Below, piece after piece: positions 22,501 to 34,000 of a DNA stretch of 64,000 nucleotides. Source of the DNA: Procambarus clarkii (taxonomy: Eukaryota > Arthropoda > Malacostraca > Decapoda > Cambaridae); assembly GCF_040958095.1 (NCBI RefSeq), contig NC_091173.1:21321033-21385032 (forward strand), in the 5' to 3' direction. The notes beneath the pieces were generated by a model that saw nothing but the letters and a program-made list of their open reading frames with translations, was not told where the DNA came from and ran no database searches. The translations under genes and the position numbers were made by a program. The stretch's first letter is position 1. Each line of letters opens with the position of its first letter.

Positions 22501-23621
22501 TACTAGATATGTATGGAGCAGCGTGAAGGATTGTTTGGTTGGGGGGGGGGGGATGAGGTGTTGGCAACTAGAACTGTAGTGTGGTACTAGGGGGGTAGTT
22601 GACTCAATCTGTCACGTGTGTAGACGAGGAGCCTCAAAAGCATGTACTGATGCGGGTACGCAAGTTGTAATTCTTCAACGCTGAGTAGTACCGGGTAGGT
22701 AATGACAGGAATTCTTGAGCTGGTTATTTCGATTCGTTTGCAACAATATTACTCACGGTATATACTTTTCAGTTTTACCCACTCTTTATTAACTCTAGCG
22801 TTATCCCACAGTTTGTAGTAAAAGTCTCTTGCACGTATATGTATTTGTATAGCTTTCTCTCTCATTATTTTCATAGTTTTTTACCAAAACAAATCGTAGC
22901 CCTGATGTCAACCTCACCTTCACCACCGCCACCCTTTATTTATATTTTTTAATCGACGACCCTCTCAAGCCTCAACTTCCCCCCTCGAACCTCGATGTTA
23001 ACTCCACTGGCCTTTCCAATGTGTACAGTATACTATAATGTCCTTCTTCAGCACACGTTTGACTGCTTCCTTAAGATTCCTTGGACTTCACCATCCACCT
23101 TTGATAACTTGAACGCCGGTGCCCTTGGAGGGAGGTCCCGAGGAGGATGGTTGGCGACGACGAGTGAGAGGGCCGAGATTGGTGTTCTCGTTCCGTGGCG
23201 TCGCCGGCTGAGGCAGAGTTGGCACTGAGAACACCTGCAGCCTCCATGGTGCCAAGTGCTGCCAAAACCCCCAAGCTTGTGCCCCTCCTTATATCCCTAC
23301 CACCCTTCTCCTGCCCTATCAGCCACCCCCCCTCCCCACACATTCTCGTCTCAACCCCCCCATCCCACCCTCCCTCCCTCCACAAGCACTCTGGGTATAC
23401 CCCCCCCCCTTCCATTCCATCACCATTATTTCTGCGAGTCGTCACCATTATCGCATCCAATGCTTTTGTCATATGGTTTTACGCTACACACCCACACAAT
23501 TCACTTTGTCATAACTACTCCCACACAATCTGTTTTCTTTCCATAATTACTCGCACACAATCCGTTTTCTTTTTTTTTTTTTTGCTATTGCTCTCCCCAC
23601 CCCCCCCACATACTCTTCCAA
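22501..23621. other. no supportable gene; GC-rich patch at 23090-23350
   Basis: Opposing frames of 130-156 codons cover 23071-23665, but they are compositionally biased (Pro/Ser from C-runs) and lack any motif. Confidence 0.4.
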
Positions 23622-23711
23622 CTGCCCGAAACGCTGCGCGTACTAGTGGCTTTACAAGATTGTAAATACCATGCCATGTATCCTCACAAACCCAATGTAC
23701 CTTCTTGTATA

Positions 23712-23742
<31 letters not shown>

Positions 23743-23743
23743 A
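23622..23743 (+). repeat. cccgaaacgct retroposon, copy 3, (TAAA)n tail
   Basis: ctgcccgaaacgctgcgcgt, acaaacccaatgtaccttct, then ten or so TAAA units; followed at 23748 by the 3' end of the 33035-type SINE. Confidence 0.75.
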
Positions 23744-23864
23744 TATAGCCGTAATTGCTTGGCGCTTTCCCCAGATAATTCCCTTCCCTTCCTCCTACAC
23801 AACCTACTTTCTTGCCATAATTACTTCCACACAATCCTCTTTTTTTTTTTTTGCCATACTCCCT

Positions 23865-23990
23865 GGAGTATATCTGGAGTGAGTTCTGGGTGTTGTTCTA
23901 CTTCCCAAGTTCGGTTTGCCTTGTGATGCCTGGTCCAACAGGCTGTTACATGCAGCTGCCCGTAGGCCCACATATCCACCTTTGTAGGTG
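23865..23990 (+). repeat. relative of the 5255 GC-rich repeat
   Basis: tgatgcctggtccaacaggc, tgttacatgcagctgcccgt. Confidence 0.45.
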
Positions 23991-24019
23991 GAAGTAGTTT
24001 ATTGGTGGATGTATAGTTT

Positions 24020-25239
24020 TCACATTTTACATTGTGAAATGTAAACTAGATAGTCCGCATAGTCCGGTTGGTCTGGCACTTCTTACAAGAACTTTGCTAT
24101 TTTTTTTTTTCTTGAGGGAATCTACTTTTGATACAGTAATATTTCTTATACTTGCTGAAAGGATATTGAATTGTCGTGGCCCTCTGATATTCATTTAGTT
24201 CTAGTTCAAGTAAGTTTATTGAGACTAAGATACATCTCAAAAGGATAGAGTAGCTTAAGCTATTTCTACCCTCCTATTCATTTAGTGTTCTCCGTGAATA
24301 TGGCACCTTTACTCTTCACTTGCTCTATTCTACATTTCCTACCATGTCGTTTGTTCAAGTAAGTTGTTATTGTACTGTGTAAATTTGGGACCTGGCCTTC
24401 CTGTATTTTCTATGTATATATTATGTGATACCTCTCTTGTCTCATTTCCAGAGAACTCCATTTTGAGAACTTTGAGACGGTCCCACAATTTAGGTGCTTT
24501 ATCGTGTCTATGCGTGGCGTATATGTTCTATGTATTCCTCTATTTTTAGCAATCTCTCTTGCTCTGAAAGGGTATTTATGCATTTTCAGGCTATTTTGAC
24601 ATATGTCAATTAGGTTTTAATTCTTAATCACGTCTACTTGTGGGAGGTTACTAATTCCTGCGATTCATTTTTGTCATCCTTCTCTACCTGTCCTTTGTCT
24701 CTTTGTCGAGTGATTAATGTCTTTCTCTTGTACTTCGTGACTGTTTTTAACAATGTCAGTGGTCGTCTTCGTTGTGGTCTTCTTCGTTGCATAGAATATT
24801 AGGATGTTTGTTTTGGTCAAGGATTGTACTTTTTACTCCTCAACGGATTATTTATTTACTTAATTTTTTCCTCTTTCTTGTGCTCACTGTGCATGGTGGA
24901 TTTGTAATAATTTTTTGGAGGTGTTGTGGTTTCTATTTTTGGTTTAGGATTGTACAACAGGTCCAAATGTCGTCTTATAGTGAGCTCTCCAAAAGTTAAA
25001 TTTCCAGTTTTATTTGCCCTAACGCTAAGACATACGTTTCACTAACCCTTGTTAACATTATCAATGACAGAGTTCGAATGGTTACAAGATGATTGATGAA
25101 GATTAGGGCACCCCAGAGGTGGCACGGGTATGAGTAGCCCGTAAGTTGTAATGTTAGGAGTGAATGTGATCTTTGGTCGTGGAAGGATATGCCGTGTGCT
25201 GAGCCCCGCATTTAAATCGTCAGTCCTTACTGTGTGGCT
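24020..25239 (-). repeat. probable downstream part of the same LINE remnant
   Basis: T-rich on the + strand, continuous with the RT fragment in the minus orientation. It is interrupted at 24200-24274 by a short retroposon flanked by direct repeats. No coding frame is supportable. Assignment to the LINE is by position and composition only. Confidence 0.4.
24200..24274 (-). mobile_element. short retroposon with 12-bp target-site duplication
   Basis: About 75 bp flanked by TATTCATTTAGT at 24188-24199 and 24275-24286. The insert (caagtaagtttattgagact through aagctatttctaccctcc) is a minus-strand copy of the 5760-5850 repeat, whose + strand ends with an AATAAA-containing tail. Related reverse copy at 478-540. 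Confidence 0.8.
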
Positions 25240-25600
25240 GCTATCACGGGGAAGGATATTGCTTGACTGTATTTATGAGGGTGTCTCCAGCAGATTGGCT
25301 CCAACCAGAGAAGGAGGTTAGCGACCTGAGTCTAAACATTTGGGTGCAAGGCGCGCCGCATAGTTTCCTTTTATGGTGATAACAAAGTCGTCCGCATAGT
25401 TTAGCAGCCTGCAGTGTTGTGCGAATTTCATCCTCATTATTCTTTTCATTAAATAGATGAAGAGAAGGGAGCTGAGAATGCTTCCTTGCAGCGTACCGTT
25501 TTCATATCTTTTGTATTCAGAGACTGTGCCATGAAGTTTTACTCTTGCTTCTTGGTTAATAAGACAGTTTTTGGTCCATGAGAGCAGTTGCCTCTAATGT
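25240..25600 (-). pseudogene. LINE reverse-transcriptase fragment (YADD motif)
   Basis: Minus-strand translation gives LLSWTKNCLINQEARVKLHG, then GTLQGSILSSLLFIYLM and LLNYADDFVITIKGN. These are RT motif 4 (x-P-Q-G-S-x-L-S-P-L-L-F in active elements; here the P is L) and the catalytic Y-A-D-D motif 5. The frame stops at TAA after SGR and no complete ORF remains. Confidence 0.85.
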
Positions 25601-25608
25601 ACACTCTG

Positions 25609-25969
25609 CAACCCGTTCTCATACCAAGTCCAATCTATCCAGCAGTCAACCCCAAAGATGCATTCATTAATTTTAAATTAACATGTTCATTCAAAATAGG
25701 AATTTTCTCATATAAATTAATATTGTTATATACAGTATTAGTATACTGTGCATATTTAGGCACTGGTTAAGTTTGGTTCTGTTGGGGATTATTTATAGTA
25801 CCTGGGTGAAGAATTTACAGCATTGTGGTTCTAACAAGCTGTCGGCGAAGCACTTGTTTGCGAAGTGTTTGAATGCCATCAGTCGAGTCGTGTAAACCAT
25901 TTTCATTAATAAACGGGGTTTGTCGGGTGTATGGAATGGACTTTGGCCCTTGTTTATGAGAACTGGCTG
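25609..25969 (+). mobile_element. terminal-inverted-repeat element, copy 3
   Basis: 361 bp, ends caacccgttctcat and atgagaactggctg, flanked by ACACTCTG (25601-25608) and ACACTGGC (25970-25977), a decayed duplication. It abuts the LINE RT fragment. Confidence 0.75.
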
Positions 25970-26999
25970 ACACTGGCATGATTTACTGTAGCCTTATATA
26001 GAAAATGAAATTATAAAAATTATCTCCATGCTGGGTTAATCAACAACTGTGATTCACAAACACATTTTAGCCGACATTGGGATCTAGTCCTGTTTTGGGT
26101 TATGGATTTACTATTTCTTCAAAGTGTAATACCAGTACACAAGTATTACTGGAAATTGTAATTTGGTCAATCAGACATGCTCAGCTATTTTGTATTTTGT
26201 TAGGACCCTCTCTGATATTTTAAAATTATATTCCCAAGTTTTCAAAAACCAAAATGCATAATTATAGGTTAAGCCAAGTATATAGTATTATTGTAGTATA
26301 GTATAGCCAAGTATAGGTATTATTATTAACCCATAAAATGCAGTTGGGGTAAGTACCCCTTGATCTGGTTTACTGACTTTATCGTCATTTACCAATTTTC
26401 ACCACAGCAGCCCTTGTTTTAAATGATGCAAATACCCCATGTACGGTTATAACAAATAAACTTATGTGGATGTAATAGAGTTAATCAAGACCCCTGGAAA
26501 AAAATTGTCATTTTGTAAGCGCTTACTGTGCGATGAGGTTACCGTGTACTATTGGTCTGTGGTTAACTTTAGTCACAAATTGATCTATCCCACCAGTGAC
26601 TGAATCTATGCTTGGATGACATTCTCAGACAAAATAGCAGCAAAGGAGTGGGTTTGTGCCAACACCCAGGAATAGGTTTACATGTTATATCGGTGCATAC
26701 ATTGTAACCATACATAATTAAATCTGTTTTTCTAACATGTATTTAAATGTTCAACTTTGATAGTTTTTTCGCCAGCAAAATGTCGGCAAATTGCACATCT
26801 GGAGTTGAGAGAATACCTCAGCAGCTACTCCCCACCCCCTTCCATGCCACTGTCATTGTATAATAAAATTCTATTTTTTTTTTTTTTTTTGGTACTGAAG
26901 CAAGGCGACAGTTTTTATGAGGGTCACATGTTAAGGGTTAAGAACTTCTTACATGCAAGCATAAGATATTTAAAAAAGCTATTGGAGAAAAAAAACAGT
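25970..26999. other. no gene seen
   Basis: AT-rich intergenic between the inverted-repeat element and the probable AFF mRNA end. Confidence 0.5.
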
Positions 27000-29900
27000 T
27001 AACAACATAAGAAATACTTTATTATTTACATGATATATCTGTAAAACAGCAAACTGTGCATGTGTTATTTATTATTCATTTACTTATTGTAGATACAATC
27101 TTGGCATAGATTTGAAATAAGACTGTCCTTTTGTACAGCTTTTGGGTTCCTCTACACCAGGCACCCAAACACAAAATGATACCACTACTTAAGTCATAAT
27201 AAATAAGGTCAGAGAGTATGGGTTATAGGAAGGACACTTTCTGTAAGAGATGGTCTTGTATGAGTGAGTGTGTGGTTGAGTGAAGTCTCGGCCACACTCC
27301 GAGCACGTCCACACCACAGCAACCCTTGTCCAAGGCTAGCGCGCACACAGTGAACGTGTAGGCAGGAGGAAGTAGTACATCTGTTATAGAAGGGTTCACT
27401 TCTATAACAGAGGAGCAACAATGGTATCATTATATCTATGCGAGGGGGAAATCCTAAATGATGTGAAGTGACTGATGGTCATGATGTGGAGGAGGATGAT
27501 GATGATGAGCTGAATTATCTGGCATAATAAGGAACCAAGAAGTGAAAGCTAAAAATCTATATAAAAAATTAATATAAAAAACACTGACAACAAATTATAC
27601 TAATAAAATGCTAGGTCAGAAGGCAAGAGGAGTCAGAATATGCCAAGAATAATGCTACTAAAATGATAAGTAAAGGAATGGAATTTTAGATACAGGGAAA
27701 AGATTACTTCAAATTTAACAGGATAGGTCAGACGAGTGAATCATGTTTGGGATTGGGACTGTGGGGAGCGGTAACACGCACATAAGAGCAGGGTTCCCTT
27801 ACCTGCCAAGTCCTGGCCACTGGAAGGCTCTGAGGCACAGTTCTTGATCCATAGTAAAACAATTTACATACACCCCAATACAGCCAAAAATATTGTCAAA
27901 GTGTAGGGAAAAATGCAAAAACATACGTGGTTGACTTAAAGATAAGTTTTACAAAAAGAGAGCAAAAAAGGCTGCTAAACTGAAGAACTGAATGCTTATA
28001 GACAGAGGCATAATATATTACTGTTAATGTTTGAGGGTTAAATTAAAGGAGTTAGGGCCACACTAGGCAGACTTGCATGGGGCGCAAAATCCGCTATACT
28101 TGCGGATGGATATTGTACTGTGTTGGCATTATTACTCGCCAATGGCATTTACATATCACATTTCTACACTGTCCTTAACACTGAAAATAGTTTGTCTCGG
28201 TTACTTTAATTCTCTCTTACTGGCTCAGAGCCTATGGGAACTGCATAACTTTGTGCATATTTCTGTTCAACGGAAAGTTAAACCACAGATCAAAACATCG
28301 CTACCTAACCTGAATTTCTTCTGGTAAATAAGTAAAGCAATATGATTGAGGCAAAGATGTGTGGTGAGTGAGCAGCAGCATGGTTTCCTATCGCTGCTAG
28401 AGCTGTCCAGCCAGCTAACTACCACCACCTGGTTGGCAGCAAGGCCACACACAGACCAGTCACCTAGTAAACTTGACCCTGGCAGTTCAGCTGCCCCATT
28501 TCACCAGGGACACAAATTTTAACTCCACCAAAAATATATTAAATAATGGAACAAGTACTTTCAACATTTTAATAAATTTGTAAACAAACAATATTGCAGT
28601 CACTGGTTCAAAGCTATTGATACAGAAGAACCATTATTAACCAACAATGAGTCAAAAACATGTTGTACCAGCTTTGGCTTTGCCAATTAAGGCTGAACTT
28701 ACGTATTTGAGAATGAACAATAAACAAAAAGGAGTGACAACACACAAAATGGTGGTATCCTCTAGTGCTCGGGCATACTAGGAAGACAATTTGTGTACAC
28801 AACAGGAGCTTGTGTCCCTAGTGAGGTTTCAACCACCTACCCTCATCACCCACCTCTGGTTACCACCTGGTATCAACATGGCAAGCGTTTGTTATAAAAG
28901 GACCAATATTACACTAACAAAAATTACACAATAGACATGAGGCAGTATTAAATTACACTTGCCATTTTGAGTAACAAATATTAATAGTTTATATGAATCA
29001 TCTATTATATTAATGAATAATAATCTGATATAAAATATGCAATGATATGAATGGGTGAGAAATGGCAAGGCAGGAAAAATGAAGACACCTAGTTAAAAGT
29101 TTGTTAATATATTTCATCACAGAAACAAGGTTTGTCAAATTTAACAGTTTGTCAAATACTTTGTGATTTTTCCAAACAATATGGGAGGATTTCTAAAAAG
29201 AAAGCTGCCATCTGTTTTAAGGGACGGGAAGAGACAGCCCACTCATGATCAACGTTCAGTGGCAACCAGAGTCAAGGAGATTATTAAATGGACAACCAGA
29301 AGAAAAAAGTATAAATGGCCTTTCATCAGTGAATGAGAATAAATCTCATATAGGTTTGTGACAAGAAAATAATTTAATGCATTTATGGTTCAATATAATT
29401 TAGGTCTACAAGTACAAATATCAACTTTATATCATCTATAACGAGCATATGAGCATCCATAAAATTAAGTATACTTAACAATATTGCCCTAAAAGGACAA
29501 AATAATTCAAAACATTGCCATACATTTGTCATTTTCAACTTTCGTTACTTACAAAAGTTCAGGATTTTCATGGGAATTAAAGCCCAGTACAAAGTACTAT
29601 ATCAGTAACATAGTTATGGTCAGTACCATTATTAAATCTCAAAATATGTACAAAAATATACATCTGGCAGGGAGTGTGTGCTCAGTTACATGCCACAATA
29701 TATTATTTAAATTGCCAAACAGGCCAGCAGAACCAGGCAGGTGTACACTGGGCACAGCACAGCAAAGCAACCCTTCACGAGCACAACCTTTGACTTTACA
29801 CCAGTCTTTTTCAATTTCTTAGACGACTCATTCGAGATGGTTTCTGGAATAAACCACTTTCATTTCTGCATTATTGCCATTAATGCATTACCTGAGGTGT

Positions 29901-30905
29901 AATATAAATTTTCTTTACAGGCTCACCTCCCCACAGAGGAGGTGTTGCTGCGTTTTGTTTCAGGGTTACCTCGCTGCTGGCCTATAACAAGTGAATCATT
30001 TTGTCCTGTCCCTTGTTCAATATTTACTATGTGCCAAAAGAGTCTACAGCTATACAGCTACAAAAACGATCTCTATTGGTCAGGCAACCAACTTTGATAC
30101 CTCACCTAGTGTCACGATGACTATCCAAGACATTAATCTGGCCATTTTCAGCATATAAGAGCTACTCTCAAGTACCATAAACATAGGAGAGTGGTTTTGG
30201 AGCACCTCTTGGGAGAATGGCCATGAATGCACTTCAACATCATAAGAGCACACAAGGCATTGTCTTCACACACATGGACCTCTCAGCAAATTTGTACATT
30301 TTGGGTGGGAAGTATAACACAAAATAATAATAATAATAATAATAATTAATAATAATAAAAACATTGAGACTATTTGTATAAAACCATCCATAACTAAATT
30401 TAATGATAAGGCATCACAGTTGTCACACACAGGAAGCCAAATGTTTGGGATCTTGGGCTCCCATACTGCATGTAGCTAGCAGGATATAACATTAGCCTCG
30501 TGTACTTGCCACACTGACTGCAGTATTTGTTAACTAGCAGAACTTATTCCTATGCCTTTCATCTCCAGTGAGATCTGAGAACAACCTTTACAAATTTCAC
30601 ATAGCCTGATTACACTACACTAATGTATTAAACTGTATTTAAGTTATTTCCTTGAGTATCTGGATCCTGTTTAATGAGTTACTTCATAAGATGCGAAATA
30701 TATGCTCACTTATTTGATGACAAGGCATAGAGAGCTGTGCAGGAAATCAGGCTTCTTGAGATTGCTACACCAGAGGTCCCATTGCCCATTACGCTGAATC
30801 TCTTATTAATATCTTCCCAAGTTCTACTGGAACAGTTGGATGTGACCAAGCAAACCCTGGGCATGAAGAGCAGTAGTGGCAGAACCTAGACGTGGACAGC
30901 GACAA
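27000..30905 (-). other. probable long 3' UTR / downstream region of the AFF gene
   Basis: This 3.9 kb follows the stop without recognisable dispersed repeats, unlike the flanking DNA, and has no supportable coding exon. AATAAA hexamers on the minus strand at 27018-27023 and 27068-27073 would place cleavage near 27000, just above a repeat-rich zone. Long 3' UTRs are common in this family. Earlier ATTAAA/AATAAA sites exist, so the true end is an inference. An (AAT)n tract lies at 30324-30346. Confidence 0.4.
27381..27410. repeat. perfect 12-bp hairpin
   Basis: CTGTTATAGAAG (27381-27392), a 6-base loop GGTTCA, then the exact reverse complement (27399-27410). It lies in the putative AFF 3' UTR and would form a stem-loop in the transcript. 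Role unknown. Confidence 0.8.
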
Positions 30906-31012
30906 CTAGTCCCTGAGTCTGTGGAGGCCATACTGCACATAACACACAAGCTCAAACAGGGAGGAGTGGAGGGTTAACGGACTAACCTGACGATTCAGCT
31001 CTATGAAGAAAT
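30906..31012 (-). CDS. lilli: AFF/lilli exon 17: C-terminus and stop
   Basis: Acceptor attcatattgcag, then FFIELNRQVSPLTLHSSLFE followed by LVCYVQYGLHRLRD and TAG at 30908-30906. This matches the end of AFF proteins (L-x-L-x-S-S-L-x-x-L-V-x-Y-x-x-x-G-x-x-x-L). It is separated from exon 16 by a 2.57-kb intron. Confidence 0.95.
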
Positions 31013-34000
31013 CTGCAATATGAATAACCATTATGAAATAAACCCCTTTAAAATATTATTTTAAGGGGTACACAGTATGTTATGCATATATTGTACATTT
31101 AAATTTTAGCTAATGTTGCAGCTATTTGTTTATCAATCTTGCTATATCCCCAGGTCGGCATATCTCATGATACGAGAAAAGTGGAGTGTCAAATAAAATG
31201 GATCCATTACCAAAAGAATGTAATGAATAATTTTATTATAATGAGTTGAGGCTGGTGCAATGAGTACAGAAAGCTGTAAGGGAGGTGGGAAATGGCAGTA
31301 TTCAATGATAATATGACGACAGGGTGTTAATGTTTTGGTGTGACAATACTGTGGTATCTTTGCAGTAGTGGTGTGGTGGTATCAAGAATAATTGTATTGG
31401 AGGGGGGGGGGGGGGGATTTTAATGATAGTGGCAGAAGTTGAAATGGTAGTGGTTGTAAACAAAAGAATTTGTAATAAAAAGGAAAGGAGGAAGAGGGAG
31501 AAGGGACATTTAGGCTTATCAGGAAACTCCTTTTTACAAGAGCCGAGCCAAGAGCAAAAGGAATATTAATTACGAATATAGTATGACATTTAAAAACTGT
31601 ATCACAATCTGGTCAGAAATTGAAAAATGAATATGTTCAATTATTCAATGCTAAATAATTCCTTACAAATATTGACTCAGTTCTCAAAGACAAATTCAGA
31701 GATAATTATTAACGGTTAAAACTTTAAAACTGGGTCATAGTGAAAACTTACAAAATACAGTACAGTATATGATACAGTTTTAAGATGTTTAAATTCAAAT
31801 GTAAGTCAAATATCTTCAAGCATGATCAAAATAATATGTAACTACATTATGTGGTATAGTAATGTAAAATATTCTTTACTCATTGTTTGGAACTACTGTA
31901 ATTATCTATAACTCTAATTTCCCAGATATTGAATCAATCAAGGACTCGACCGCCTCCTCCTAGAAAGATTTATAAATATATAACCTGTGTATATAGTGTT
32001 TACACATTTTCAATAATACTCTACAACCACAATTTTCAAATAAAATAATTTCTATGACACTTATCTATCACATTAGCATATAATAAAGGATGTGTATACA
32101 AAGGATTATCCAAAATATGATTAGTTTTACTAATACAAGTAGTCAAAGTTCCACAAAAAATATATGCCAATATTTCATATTTGCAAATATTTATAAAATC
32201 AATAAATGAACTTAGGAATGAAGTGTTTTTTTAAATTTTGTAGAGACATCAACTCTACATATAAGGTGTAAATTTCATGTAAATTAAAAAAAAATTAGAG
32301 GGGAGAGTTAATTTTGTTACTTGAATATAAATAAGATCAAAGATTCTGCCACATGTGGTTGAAGTTGACTTCAACCAATTTCCTCCAAAATTTTCATCTT
32401 TACAGATAGACATACGTTCTGTAAGGTGTATAAGTTTCATGCAAATCGGCTGATAAAAAATGAGAAAAAAAATGAGAATTTTTTATTTCTTTAATTTTTG
32501 GGGGCATAAAAGTAAATAGTATAATACTTTATTATATGATATTGTGATAGCTTAGAGTCATAGACATGATTTCAGTTGACACATGTTTGATGTTAATTTT
32601 TGACCATTTTGGAAATTTTTTGACAATTCAATATTTTTTTTCTCCCTTCCTATTTATGTTACGATGCTGAGACTTGGGCCAGTTGAACCCAATTTCATAT
32701 ACAACTTGCCAAGAAAGTTTGACTGAAATCGAACTAGTTTTCATTTATTGCATATTTTCGTCATTGGCCCCCTTAACAAAAAATGATTTCACCTCCCTCT
32801 CAAGAAGTTATGTAGCCTTCTTACCACTAAAATGCCTGAGTGTTATGCAGTATGCAAAGTATAATCCCAGTATGTTATTGTACTCCAAGTTAGCAATGTG
32901 AAACACTAACAATAAATGATTGACACTGCATGTTCACATCTAGAAAAAAAAATACCTAATGCCATATACCGTAAAATGTATTTAAAAAAACACAGAATTA
33001 TTCTTAATAACAGTTTTCTTAACAATTTGTAATAGCCCAACCACTTGGGCTGGATGGTAAAATGACGGTCTCGCTTCATGCAGGTCTGTGTTCAATCCCC
33101 GACTGTCCAAGAGGTTCATTCATTCAAAAGTCCACCATTCCTACCCCCTGTCCCATCCCAAATCCTTATCCTGACCCCTTCCAAATGCTAGTCATAATGG
33201 CTTGGCACTTTCTCCTGATAGTTGACTTCCCTTGTTATATTAAACTACATAATTTAAATACACAGTATTTAAGATTTAATTCATGGTTCTTTGATGATCA
33301 AGGTCGGTGGCGGTTACAAGGTAAGGACGTGCTGTTGCCAAAACAAACCCAATAGCAACCTCCAGTTTTAACGACTACCGGCTTCGTATACGAGTCTCCA
33401 GATACTGGTCACCAAACCGGGTGTTAGAACTGGCAGAACGCTAAATAGGAGGTTAAATCATGTGGATAGTGTATATACAATGCAGCACATTTAATCAAAC
33501 ATGCATGATATATATAATATTACAATATAAAATTTTTAATATACTAATAAGTTTGTGATGTAAAACAAAATTTCTAACCTTGCATGCCATTTTGAGAGAC
33601 ATAGTGGTCAGCTTCTATCCACATATCGTGAGCTGAGGCAAGATGGCTAGAGAGCTGATTTTGCTTGATGATAAGGGCATGGATGTGAACAGGCACAGGT
33701 ACAACAGGTACTGTGGCATGTGCCCCCTGAGGCGGTTGTGGATGTGGGGGAGTGTGACCAACCGGAGGAGCAACAATTCCTCCCTTAGAGCGAGTGCCCT
33801 CTGTGCTTGTGGTGTAACCTGACGACTGAGAACCTTCCGAGCCAACAGATCCAGCAGGTGAAGGAGTCTGTGACAAGTGAGATGGAGAACCAGTGGCTCT
33901 CTGACCGCCCCACTGCTGACTACTGCTGCCACCTGTTTCTACACCTCCAGTTTTGTTATAATTCTGTAACATTAAAAACTGTTGTAATACACCAACTTAT

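Noticed and set aside
23071-23665. Opposing frames of 133 and 156 codons
   Set aside because: Composition driven by C/G runs, no domain, no splice support.
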